Shown: in pieces, positions 54,481 through 64,000 of the stretch | How the letters are laid out: every line of letters starts with the position of its first letter | Numbering within the stretch: the stretch's first letter is position 1 | Assembly: GCA_023101885.1 (NCBI GenBank) | Contig: JALPQD010000918.1 | Coordinates: 62,001-126,000, forward strand | Source of the DNA: Typhlomys cinereus | Taxonomy: Eukaryota; Chordata; Mammalia; Rodentia; Platacanthomyidae | Direction: 5' to 3' | Length of the DNA stretch: 64,000 nt | Made by a program: the position numbers and the translations under genes | The notes under the pieces: generated by a model | The model's database searches: none | What the model was told of the DNA's origin: nothing | The model's input: the letters and a program-made list of their open reading frames with translations, nothing else

Positions 54481-55075
54481 AACCCATTCAACTTTTTAAG
54501 AATCCCGGGCAGAAGTGGGGGCTCGAAGCAAATAGAACCTCCAACATAGAAATCAGGAAACCGAGGCAGGAGACTTGTCATTACCTGCCCTGCAAGAGCT
54601 GGTAAGGCTCCAGAGCCCAGTGGGATGGTGGGAACTTGGGGAGGGACAAAGAATCAACATGTCCTCTGGGTAGAACTCGAACATACCCCAGAAAATCCTG
54701 GCAGAGTCCAGGACACACCTACGACCACATGCATTCCCTTGGCCACCACAAGAACAGGGCCCACACCCTGCCCCGGCTGCCCACCTGCCGGCTTCAGACC
54801 TGTCTGTCCTGGTGAGAAGGAGGAAGAAGGCCAGGTCAGTGCAGCCGGAATCCAGGGCAGGGAGTGGCTGCAACAGGAAGGACCCATGAAGGAAAGAAGT
54901 GCAACGACCTCTGTGTTCTTTTTGCTTTCAGACGTTCCCCTAGGTGTCTCAGGCTGGCTGGAATTTGAGACCCTCCTGCCTCAGCCTGCCCAGTAAATGG
55001 ATGGCAGTGTGTGCTGCCCTGGATTGTTTAGCATACTGAGAATATTCCATCTTTAGTGATGCTGGGGATAAACCC
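54481..55075. other. Gene-free interval
   Basis: Includes a B1 fragment near 54930-55000. No gene supported. Confidence 0.4.
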
Positions 55076-55077
55076 AA

Positions 55078-55290
55078 GGATTCCTTTATGTTAAGCAAGC
55101 CCTCTACTGAGCCACGCCCCCAGCCCCTCACTGCTGGATTCTAGACAGGTGCTCTACCACTGAGCCACGCCCCCAGCCCCTCACTGCTGGATTTTAGGCA
55201 GGTGCTCTACCACTGAGCCACACTTCCAGCTCCTCACTGCTGGATTCTAGGCAGGTGCCCTACCACTGAGTCATGGCCCCAGTCCTGTCT
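55078..55290 (-). repeat. Half-ID array (about 4 units)
   Basis: Four well-kept 'gctggattctaggcaggtgc'-type units at a period of 53 bases, reverse orientation. Confidence 0.85.
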
Positions 55291-55334
55291 CAGACTTGCA
55301 CTCACCTGTTGGTTCATAACTCCTGGCAACTTCT

Positions 55335-55680
55335 GGACTGAGGCAATGGCTCAGTAGTTATAGTGCTTGTAGCTCAAGCAAAAGGACTAGAGTTTGGACC
55401 TCAGATCTCAGGGAAAAATGCCAGGCAGCCTACCCATAATTCTAGTCCAGGAAGGTGGAGCCTGGAAATTTCCAGAGTAAGTTAATTTACCAGACTATAG
55501 GTGAGCTCTGGATTTGCTTAAAGACCCAGCCTCAAAGAATAAGGTGGAAGAGTGATGAAGGATGATTCCTAGTGTCACTACTGCACCTCTACATCCCCAT
55601 ATTCTCTTGCACACACAAATGTATGTACCCATCCATATGCAAACACACATATACATGCACACATTCAATACACACATACA
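55335..55680 (+). repeat. B2-like SINE (S2 type), diverged
   Basis: Sense copy with 'aatggctcagtagttatagtgc' head and 'gatgaaggatgattcctag' block. The CA-rich tail runs to about 55682. Confidence 0.65.
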
Positions 55681-56150
55681 CATGAAGATGGTGCTGGGGG
55701 TGAAGAAGAGCTCCCAAGTCCCACCCTAGGAAACTGGAATGGGCTTCAGGACCTAGCAGAAAACAATTTTACTTGAGCCTCATGAATGCTAGGGCAGAGT
55801 ATGTGTCCCAGAAGAGACAAGTGAATTCTAAATTAGAGCCTCCAACTCCCATTCTCTCCACCAGAAGACAGTTAAGTCTTGAGTATGGCATTTGCGCACA
55901 TGCCGACAGAATGGGTCATCATGATCTTTGCAGTAATCCCCAAATGAGAACAACCCACAGGCACTTTGACATGGAGCTACAGGTGGGATCTGAGGCACCC
56001 CCCAGAGGCTCTGGGTTGAAGGTACGGACTGCAGCTTGGGTCTACAGGAAAGAGAAGGGACCTTCAAGAGGCAGGGCTTAGCAGGGAGTCTTCTGGTCGT
56101 GTGCATGCCCTTGAAGAGGGTAGTGGGGTGCCAGTCCCTTTCTTTCTCTC
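55681..56150. other. Gene-free interval
   Basis: No supported feature. Confidence 0.4.
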
Positions 56151-56174
56151 TTTCACCTTCTGGCCTATGTAGTC

Positions 56175-56177
56175 CCT

Positions 56178-56208
<31 letters not shown>

Positions 56209-56470
56209 GTATGTGTGCGCGTGCATGTGTGTGTGCCAGAAGGCATTTGAGTGTCCCTGTGGAGGCCCAAGGGTGACATTGGGAATCATCCTGGATTGCT
56301 TTTCCTCCTTATTTTGCTCTGGGGTGTCCCAGGCTCTGTCTTCCAGGGCCAGAATTACAGGCTGTCACCATATCCACCTAGCATGTTTTACATGGAATCT
56401 GAGGATCTGAACTCAGTTTTGCTTGCAAGGCAAAGGCTTTAACCCCTGAGCCATTTCGCCAGCCCCACAG
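56175..56470 (-). repeat. B2-like SINE (S2 type) with (CT)n(GT)n tail
   Basis: Antisense copy with 'gggaatcatcctggattgc' block, ending 'tgagccatttcgccagcccc'. Confidence 0.8.
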
Positions 56471-56577
56471 TTCCTTCTAGCTGGAACCACGCTGTCTTGG
56501 ATTCTGATTCCATTCACCAGGTCTCCTTCACACATGACGGACAGGTCTGCTCCACCACTCATTTCCACAGTGACATG

Positions 56578-56712
56578 TTTCATTTTGAGATAGGGTCTCA
56601 TGGAACCCAGGCTGGCCTGGAATTCTCTATGTAGGCAAGAATTCTCCTGAACTCCTGAGCCTCCTGCCTCTCTCTCTCTCGAGTGCTGGGATTGCATGTG
56701 TGCCACCATACT
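56578..56712 (-). repeat. Antisense B1-type SINE
   Basis: 'gagatagggtctcatggaacccaggctggcctggaa' and 'gagtgctgggattgcatgtg' in reverse orientation. Confidence 0.8.
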
Positions 56713-56814
56713 TAGCACCTGTTGTCAATTCTTTCAACGAAGAGCTATGTGGCATCCTCAAGGTCGGAGGGGGGCTGGGGGGGAACTAGGAAATTGGAAA
56801 CAGGGCAGGGCAGG

Positions 56815-57070
56815 GGCAAGTGGCTCCATGCCATGCAAGCATAGGAACCCAAGTTTGGATCTTCATGTAGAAAGTCGGGTGTGGTGGTGCTGTATGTCTG
56901 TATCCTTAGTGCTGAAAGAGTAACTCCAAGCAGATCGCTGAAATTCACTAGCTGGCCAGCCTAGCTGAATCCAAATTCCTAGCTATTAATTTCAGACTCA
57001 GTGAGAAACCATGTCTCAAAAACTAAAGGGGGAGCAATAGGGAAAGGTATTCAGCCTTTACATATAGTTT
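56815..57070 (+). repeat. ID-B1 dimeric SINE (B4-like)
   Basis: Diverged head, then 'gtgtggtggtgctgtatgtctgtatccttagtgctg' and 'cactagctggccagcctagctgaatcc', ending with CA-rich sequence near 57150. Confidence 0.7.
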
Positions 57071-57159
57071 TCACACACCTGCATGCATACATGCATATCC
57101 ATGCTAACAAGTATATATAACACGCATGCGCACATATACACACACACACACACCACAAA

Positions 57160-57775
57160 AAGTACACTGAGTTGAATAATTGGAAGGTGACAGGGCTGGA
57201 AGGCCAGAGAAGAAAAGGTGGTTGGGGGGGGGCTTCTTGGAGGAGGTGGCTTTTCCACACAGACCTACAGACTGCGACTATGCTTAGCTTCTGGATCACT
57301 CCTGTGTGTGTGTGGGGGGGTGCAGGTGATACAACCCAAGGACTTACATATGCTAAGCAAGAGTTCTACAGTGAGCCACGCCCCCAGCCCCTCATTGCTG
57401 GATTCCAGGTAAGGGTCCTTACACCCCCAAACCCTTTTGGTTTTATTCTGAAATGGGATCCTGCCAAGCTCAAGCCGACCTTGAATTTACAAATTCCTGG
57501 GTCTCCTCCTGCCTGGGCCCCCCAAGTGTTCCAGTTCAGAGTGTTTGTTTGTAAAAACCCCCCAGAGGAATGCTGCTGCTGTGGTCCGGGACTCCCCCCA
57601 CAAAGGACCACTACTGCACTCAAGGGGCTTCAGGCTGCATCCTCATCACCAAAAGCAGAAAGCAGCAAAGATCAGGGGGCAGCCTGGACTCAGCACTTCC
57701 TACTCCCTGCCCAGAAATGATGTATTTTGGCCAAGGACATGCTGGGATCTCTAGGCGTTGGTGTTCTGCTGGTGT
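57160..57775. other. Gene-free interval
   Basis: Contains one half-ID unit near 57335-57412 and a B1-like fragment near 57445-57530. No gene supported. Confidence 0.4.
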
Positions 57776-57779
57776 TGAC

Positions 57780-58025
57780 CTTTTTTTTTTTTTTTTTAAA
57801 AAAAAAAGGTGTATAGGGGTGTGTGTTTATCACAGAGCACTATGTGTGCCTGTGGAGAACCAAGGGTGACTTCGGGAATCATCCTGGATTGCTTTTCTTG
57901 CTTCATGCTGGGATTTCCCAGGCTCTACCCAGCAGGGCCATTTCTGCCTGCCGTTTTTATGTGGGACCTGGGATCCAAACTCAGGACTTTCTGCTTGCGA
58001 GGCAGAGTCATTTCTCCAGCCCCTG
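57780..58025 (-). repeat. B2-like SINE (S2 type)
   Basis: Antisense copy after a T-run/A-run (57781-57808), with internal deletions, ending 'catttctccagcccctg'. The flank 'tgttgacctt' at 57773-57782 and 58026-58035 is a likely target duplication. Confidence 0.8.
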
Positions 58026-58049
58026 ATGTTGACCTTAAAAAAAAAAAGT

Positions 58050-58230
58050 TTCATTCATTCATTCATTCAAGAGAAAGACAGAGTACATCTGTGCCATGGA
58101 ATGTGTTTGCAGGTCAGAAGTCAATTTTCAATAGTTGATTCTCTCCTTCCACTATGTGGGCTTCCTGGGATCAAACTCAGGCTTGGGTTTGCCAGGAGGT
58201 GCCTTATGCACTGAGCCATGTCACCAGCCC
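58050..58230 (-). repeat. SINE (S3 type)
   Basis: Antisense copy with (ATTC)n tail, 'ggtcagaagtcaattttcaa' and 'actgagccatgtcaccagccc'. Confidence 0.7.
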
Positions 58231-59270
58231 TGAGTTGGACTTGTTTTACCCTAACACCTGTTCATGGCAGCCCACATCATGCTGTTTTATACACGCAACA
58301 GTGTCCATGTTCTTGCTAATCCTCAGACCACCACCTTCCTGCCCACCTCAAGACCTTATAACATGTTCCTCCTCCTGCCTGCAAGGGCCACTATCCATAT
58401 TTCCAAGGCTGCCTTCAGTTCCACTCAGTTTTCACCTCTTAACCTGCACACCACCTTCTTGCTTTGTCCCCTCAACAATATAGCCACCTGCCCTGTGGCT
58501 TAGTGCTGTCCTCCATCCAAAAGCAGAAACAGGCTGGGCCATCTGTGCTCAGGCACCTCCCGACACAGCTCTTCTGCACCGCCACACCCTGTGCCAGCTC
58601 TTGCTGATCTGTGACTGTGTGAGACTGTGGCTTTGCCTGCTGCATCACATCTGCCTCGCCCTGATAGAATGTCAGTGCTGCCAGGGCAGGGCCTCGGGCA
58701 GAGTGTTCAGGTACTGTGGGTACCTGGGCTGTGGCTCTAGAGGGTTTGCTAAGCAGAAAGGTCCAGAGACACTGCAGGGAAAAAAAAAATACACACTGTC
58801 CAGCCTAGGAGTCGCCAGACAACTGCCACAGAAGCACATCAGCTCTGTCCCCAGAAAACAGTTGATGTCCCTGCTGAGGTGGGGAGAGTACTTCCTGGGG
58901 TTAGGGAGGTACAGAAATCCTGGGTTGGTTCTACTGGGATATGAGTGGAAAGGCACCCCAGGCTGGCAGAGAAGGAAAAAAGGGCTGGGTTTAATGTTGT
59001 TTGGTGGGGTACAGGAGAGGTGAATCAGCTTTTCCTTGCAAAGCACACTAGAGCCACGCCCCCAGTCCCTCACCTTTGGATTCTAAACAGGTGCTGGGGC
59101 TACCAGCGAGCTCCCCATCTTGTTGCCTCTTAGTCATTGGCACGCTGATTCAAGCTGCCTATTTTTTCATAGAGTTTGCAGGGGCTGTTCTTTCTGTACC
59201 CAGTAATTTACACCTCCCTCACCCTGCTCCCCCATCATAACCCCGGGGGGCTATTTAAAAAAAAAAAAAG
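58231..59270. other. Gene-free interval
   Basis: About 1 kb of largely unique sequence. One half-ID unit occurs near 59050-59095. No gene supported. Confidence 0.4.
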
Positions 59271-59277
59271 AATTAAA

Positions 59278-59532
59278 ACTGTGTGTGTGTGTGTGATGCA
59301 CACACGCATCAGTGTCCCTGTGGAGGACCAAGGGTGACTTCGGGAATCATCCTGAATTGCTTACACTTTCTTTTTGCTTCACTCTGGGATTTCGGCTCCG
59401 TTCACCAGGGCTGGAAGTGCAGGCTGCCGCCATCTCCTCTATTTGGCATTTTTACATGGGACCTGGGATCTGAACTCAGGACATTCTGCTTGTGAGACAA
59501 AGGCTTAACCCCTGAGTCATCTCTCCAGAGCC
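59278..59532 (-). repeat. B2-like SINE (S2 type)
   Basis: Antisense copy with 'cgggaatcatcctgaattgc' block, ending 'ctgagtcatctctccag'. Confidence 0.8.
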
Positions 59533-60490
59533 CACATATTTTTATATGATAACCTCCTGTGTACATGTGGTCACCTGCTGGGCTTTTGATGTGTCATTAA
59601 GCCAAAACTTCCAGAGTGAGGTCCAGCAGGACCAATGAGCCACCAGGACAGAGCTTCAAAATTCCACAGCTACAACTCATACAGCCAAGACTACATTTCC
59701 CAACCTGCTTTGCTTCTGGGTGCCAAGAGACTAAGCACTGGTCCATGAAGAAATGGTGCAACCTCTAGCTCAAGTCCTTAAAGGAGAATGAGCTCCTCTC
59801 CCCAGAGACCCTTGCACATGGGAGGCCATGGTCCCTAAATGGAGGGCAGAGGGAGGCTGGGACCTCCATGACTCAGAGGGCAGAATACTACACAGCTTCT
59901 TGTTTGTTCAGAGTGGTTGGTTGTATCCGCATTAGGGCAGACAGTAGAATCCTTGTTGAAATACAGATTGCTGGGCTCACCCAGGTTCTAATTCAGCCTG
60001 GGGTGGAGCCCAGGAAGTGCATTCATAAGATCCTAGGGCTAGTCTGACCTGTTTCCATTCGTTCCTTGTGGGTCTTTTGCACATACTTCTCTGACCTACA
60101 GGATAAAACACCTGTGACACCCCTTTTTCCCTGTGCTTTGGACCTTACCTGTCACCTGTGTTCTTGCCCAGCTGAGTCTGGCCAATTACATTTGGACAAA
60201 CATGCCCCCAGCTCCATCTGTGCCCCCATGGCAGGTGGGATAGCTGTTGCATAGTCCACACATAACCTTCAAAGCCCCCACCTTGTCCTAATTCTGCTCA
60301 GTCTTAATAGTCCAAGCATTTTGTAGAAACACCCTGCAACAGAACAGGTACACCAGGCAGGCACACAAGTGATCTTCAGAGTTAGGGCAACGTATCACTC
60401 TTTTGTCCCTCTTTCCACATGGGTGATAGCAGTCTCTATGGGCTTCTGGGTAACTGTCTCCATTTGGTTCCTCCAGTCTTCCCAACACTG
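59533..60490. other. Gene-free interval
   Basis: Unique-looking. No gene supported. Confidence 0.4.
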
Positions 60491-60511
60491 CTACTGACAA
60501 TTCCTATCTTT

Positions 60512-60794
60512 TTTTTTAATTTATTATTATTTATTCAATTGTGTGTGCGTGTGTGTATGTATGTGTGTGTGTGTGTGTAGAACCACGGGCGAATTCGGGA
60601 ACCACCATGGACTGCCTCCACCTCCTTGTTTACTCTGCCCCAGGATTCACAGGCTCTGGCCCTACCAGGACCAGAAACGCAGCCCCCCCCCTCCCCGCTT
60701 CCGCCTGGCGTCTATACATGGGGTCTAAGATTCGAACTCAGGACCTTCTGCCTGCAAGGCAGAGGCTTAACCCCTGAGCTACCTCTCCAGCCCC
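60512..60794 (-). repeat. Young SINE (S1 type) with TSD
   Basis: Flanked by GACAATTCCTATCTTT (60496-60511) and GACAATTCCTGTCTTT (60795-60810), 15 of 16 bases identical. Confidence 0.9.
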
Positions 60795-61020
60795 GACAAT
60801 TCCTGTCTTTAACGCCTGCTTAGGACATGTTCCTGACAGCAGGTGACTGACTTGCCGGGATTGGTGGCATAGGGGAGACAGAGCTGTGCTGCCTCCAACT
60901 GCAGAGACAGTGACTGAAGATGCCCAAACCAGTGCTCATCACGGAACTGCACGTCTGAACGCCAGGTAACTTCCTGTCCCGGGCCACTTCTCTTTCTCTT
61001 TTTAAAATTTATTTATTGTG

Positions 61021-61265
61021 GGGCTGGAGAGGTGGCTCAGGGGTTAAGCTTCTGCCTTGCAGGCAGAAGGCCCTGAGTTCAGATCCTAGACCCCATGTAT
61101 AGATGCCAGGCAGAAGCGGGGGCGGCCTGCGTTTCTGGTCCTGGTAGGGCAGAGCCTGTGAATCCCAGGGCAGAGTAAATAAGGAGGTGGAGGCAGTCCA
61201 TGGTGGTTCCTGAATTCGCCCGTGGTTCTACACACACACACACAATTGAATAAATAATAAAATTC
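61021..61265 (+). repeat. Young SINE (S1 type) with TSD
   Basis: Sense copy GGGCTGGAGAGGTGGCTCAG to CAATTGAATAAATAATAAA, flanked by ATTTATTGTG at 61011-61020 and 61266-61275. It abuts an older S2 element on the right. Confidence 0.88.
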
Positions 61266-61275
61266 ATTTATTGTG

Positions 61276-61410
61276 TGTTATGTGTGTGTGAGAGAGCACT
61301 GTATGTCCCTGTGGAGGGCCAAGGGTGACTTTGGGTATCATCCTGGATTGCTTCTACCTCCTCCTTGCTTCACTCTGGGATTTCCCAGGCTCTACCTGGG
61401 CCATTTCTTT
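61276..61410 (-). repeat. B2-like SINE (S2 type), truncated
   Basis: Antisense 3' half with 'gggtatcatcctggattgc', broken off near 61410. Confidence 0.7.
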
Positions 61411-61589
61411 ACCTGGCATGGAGCACCTCTTAGCGATGTTCTCTGTGGCCAGTGGGATCACAGAGAGCTCAGGTGCTCAGTCACTGGGGCTCTGGAATGT
61501 TCTGTTACTCTCTGTTACTATTTGGAATGGTTGCTCTGGCCTTACTCTCTGGAACAATGTATAGAAGGGTTCCTTTAATGTTCAATGTT

Positions 61590-61850
61590 TGGTACAACTC
61601 ATTTTAGGAATTGAACTCAGGTTATACTTGGCAGTAAGGGCCGTTAGCTGCTGAGCCATCTCATGAGCCTTCATTTTATTAATTAATTTGGAGACAGAGT
61701 TTCAAGCTGACCTTTACCTCCTGAGTACTGGGATTGTAAGTGTGCACCACCATGTCTGGTTTATGCAGTGTTGGGGATTGAACTCAGGGCCTCATGCATG
61801 TTAGGCCAGCACTCTACCCACTGAGCCATCTCTCCAGTTTAAGGCATTAC
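61590..61850 (-). repeat. SINE fragment and ID-B1 dimer, antisense
   Basis: An S3 end at 61595-61670 is followed by an antisense B1 part (61690-61760) and ID part ending 'ccactgagccatctctccag'. Confidence 0.7.
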
Positions 61851-62820
61851 AAATCTGCATTTGTAAAGAGAGCTAGGCCCCAAACTAGCTTTTGGTTTAT
61901 CTTTGGCTGGTGGGTATGCTGGTCTTCTGCTTTTTATTTATTTATTTTTGCTGATTTCTGGTCTCCCCCACTCCCCAGGGAATCTACCCACCTAGGCCTC
62001 CCATTTCCACACAGCAGTAGTTGCTTCTTAAACAGTTGGGCTTGAATCTCAACCCGTCAGATCACAAGGCACTTAGTGTGGTCACAAAGCACTTAGTGTG
62101 GTCCTGTCGCAGATAGTGCCCCAAATCTCAAGAGGTCAGGGCTGCAAAGAATGGGCCATGTGGTAGTGGCCATGAGGTGGTCAGGGTGAACCCGAGTTTG
62201 TCTGCCCCTATCACACACCCAGCCAAGGCTTGGTGTCAAGGTACATAGCTGGCCCTTGCTCGCCCACCTGTTTCCTCTTGGGGTGCTGGAGAGACCGGAA
62301 GAGTTGTGCTGGAATGCAGAGGCGGGTGGTCATCTCCATCCCCATCTCTAGGTGGGATGGCCTCCTGACAAGTGTGTCTAGTAGACAGCTCCAGGTAACT
62401 CCGCCTCAGTCAACTGCAAAGAATCGTGAGCACAGCAACTGACATGTCAAACCAGTGCCAGTTCCTATCCACTGAGCCCATGGAGATGAACAGCCAATCT
62501 CTAGGACAGTACAGGAGTGCTGGCCTTGTCTGGAATCTCAGTGCTCAAGAGAGATGGGAGGAATGCCACAAATGCAGCTAGCCTGGGTCAGGGTGACTTC
62601 AGGCCATCCTGAAGGAAATCGTGACTTGGAAGCAGTACTACTTGAACTCTGGGAAACAGCAGCTTCCAGGGCTGGGGTCCGCCTGCTCCATCAAAGGCAA
62701 GGGTAGGGTGCATCTATCCACAGAAGTCTGGGCTACCAGGCTCAGCACTCAAGATGTCCTCACACACTGCTGGGTAGTGCTCTTTTACACATCACATGCA
62801 TACACGCTATGAAACATGAA
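61851..62820. other. Gene-free interval downstream of PAK4
   Basis: Unique-looking with one diverged B1 near 62520-62610. No gene supported. Confidence 0.4.
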
Positions 62821-62825
62821 AATGT

Positions 62826-62831
62826 TTTAAT
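62826..62831 (-). terminator. Likely poly(A) signal of PAK4
   Basis: TTTAAT on the plus strand gives ATTAAA on the minus strand, about 730 bases after the PAK4 stop, where dense unique sequence gives way to ordinary intergenic sequence. Confidence 0.45.
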
Positions 62832-63556
62832 TGTAAAACTAACTTGGGGGAGAGAGGGTGAGGGGGCAGGAATCCGATTCTTCAAAATGGCTCTGTCCCC
62901 GGGGCTACCCTACAAGACCCAGGTCAGGACAGGGCTAGTATTATAAAATGACAATATAAATAGACTTCTAGAAAACGGAGGCTGTCCGGTGCAGTAGTCA
63001 CTTGCTGCGGAGGCTGGGGGAGGGGAAGCTCCCACCTGTCCCTTCCAGCCACAGGAAGGAGGTGTGGGGCTCTGGGAAAAGGCCACTCTTCGGACATTCA
63101 TGATTGACCCACAATGGCTCAGGGGCAGGGGTTGGACACCAGCCGAGGCCCAAGATCCCCACTTGCAGGCTGAGAACAGAAGACCTGGACCTTCAGGGCG
63201 CGCTCTCTCTCTCTCTCTCACACACACACATACACACTTCTCTCATATTGCCCTCTCTGCCCCAATACCCCTGTTGCAGATTTCCAGTGATGGGCAGCTG
63301 CCCTCTTCCCCTGAGGACAGAGTATAGGGGAGGAGGCCTGTCCTGGAGGTTGGGGGACCCTGAGAGCCTCAGTGGCTTCCACATGTCCCTGTGTTGCTTT
63401 AAGTCACAGAATCAAAATCAGAGCTCAGTAGCAGGGTCCCATGAAGCCCCCAGCATGGTGGTAGTGCACACTGTCTCCAAGGCTGTGCAGGTCTGTCCCC
63501 TACTGGCCTCCACGAGGCAGGGTGCCCCGGGGCTCTTTGGTTCAGGCCCCAGTGGC
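62832..63556 (-). other. PAK4: PAK4 3' UTR
   Basis: Inferred extent from the stop codon to the ATTAAA signal. Repeat-poor except for a (CT)n(CA)n run at 63206-63238. Confidence 0.55.
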
Positions 63557-63712
63557 TCATCTGGTGCGGTGCTGGCGCATGAGGGGCACGATGCTGGCTG
63601 GAGGCCCTGCCTTGGTCAGGAACGGATGCTTCAGCAGCTCGGCTGCTGTGGCCCGTTGGGCGGGGTCACGCACCAGCAGGCGGTCCAGGAAGCCCTTCAG
63701 GGATGGTGAGGC
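63557..63712 (-). CDS. PAK4: PAK4 last coding exon (kinase C-terminal lobe)
   Basis: C-terminal exon of the Cdc42-activated serine/threonine kinase PAK4. The minus strand begins after a CCCCACAG acceptor, in phase 0, and encodes 51 residues plus TGA. The protein runs [51 protein letters not shown]. It covers kinase subdomain XI, including the invariant arginine of RDPAQR. Only this exon is in the window; the rest lies beyond 64000. Its identity to the human C-terminus is near complete, so PAK4 is preferred over PAK5/6 paralogues; the NCCRP1 neighbour agrees. Confidence 0.93.
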   Translation of the reverse strand, partial: ASPSLKGFLDRLLVRDPAQRATAAELLKHPFLTKAGPPASIVPLMRQHRTR

Positions 63713-64000
63713 CTGTGGGGGAGAGGGTCACTTGCTGTGGGGCTACTTTCCTCGTCTGTCCAGTGTACTGAAGCATCTCAGGGAGGTGACAAAGGGTTAA
63801 GGAGTCCCAAGTGTCACGATCTGGCCCTGGAAGGGCCTTGACATGACCAAAGACCCGGGGCTGGGTCCCTTTGGCATCTCATGGTCTGTGAAGGAGCTGG
63901 TAGTTCTCCCTTCCCCCAGGTGGCTCTGAACCTGTGCCCTGTTCTCTCTTGGGCACAGCTTCTACCTAACAGCCCAGACCCAAGGTCTGTGGTAGCCATG
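63713..64000 (-). other. PAK4: Part of PAK4 terminal intron
   Basis: No further exon is recognised before the window edge. Confidence 0.6.

Overview
The window is mammalian genomic DNA. It has GT-AG introns, CpG-island promoters, LINE-1 fragments and a dense load of SINEs and microsatellites. The SINE mix (7SL-derived B1-type monomers, tRNA-derived ID-type units, ID-B1 dimers and B2-like elements beginning GGCTGGAGAGATGGCTCAG) points to a rodent. The subfamilies do not look like mouse or rat, so a jerboa-like or kangaroo-rat-like lineage is possible, but the species cannot be fixed by eye. Gene order (IFNL, SYCN, NCCRP1, PAK4) matches the inverted human 19q13.2 segment PAK4-NCCRP1-SYCN-IFNL3.

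Layout. 1-16.4 kb holds no gene. It contains SINEs, LINE-1 pieces, two CpG-rich segments that are inverted copies of each other (2.7-3.06 and 9.05-9.44 kb), a near-perfect palindrome (11.43-13.07 kb) inside a LINE-1 fragment, and 1 kb of CA-rich simple sequence. 16.47-18.5 kb is an apparently intact six-exon type III interferon (IFN-lambda) gene on the plus strand, with an ISRE-like promoter element, an AU-rich 3' end and an unusual 8-residue coding repeat. 24.96-26.30 kb is a broken second IFN-lambda copy. 39.1-42.6 kb and 45.7-50.8 kb are the two units of a segmental duplication carrying syncollin (SYCN) and the 3' part of NCCRP1. Each syncollin copy is disrupted by a single-base indel at a different place. 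The NCCRP1 fragment of the left unit is dead. The NCCRP1 gene joined to the right unit (48.9-52.1 kb, minus strand) is intact, with six coding exons and a 268-residue product. The window ends with the last coding exon and 3' UTR of PAK4 (minus strand).

The genes share no pathway: IFN-lambda is an epithelial antiviral cytokine, syncollin an exocrine secretory-granule protein, NCCRP1/FBXO50 a glycoprotein-binding F-box-associated protein, and PAK4 a Cdc42 effector kinase. They are neighbours by conserved synteny. The most unusual content is the IFN-lambda coding minisatellite, the doubly frameshifted syncollin pair, the LINE-1-dated palindrome, and repeated tandem arrays of a half-ID (A-box only) unit. 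Repeat family names are from memory of consensus patterns. No database search was possible, and repeat boundaries are accurate only to about 10-20 bases unless stated.
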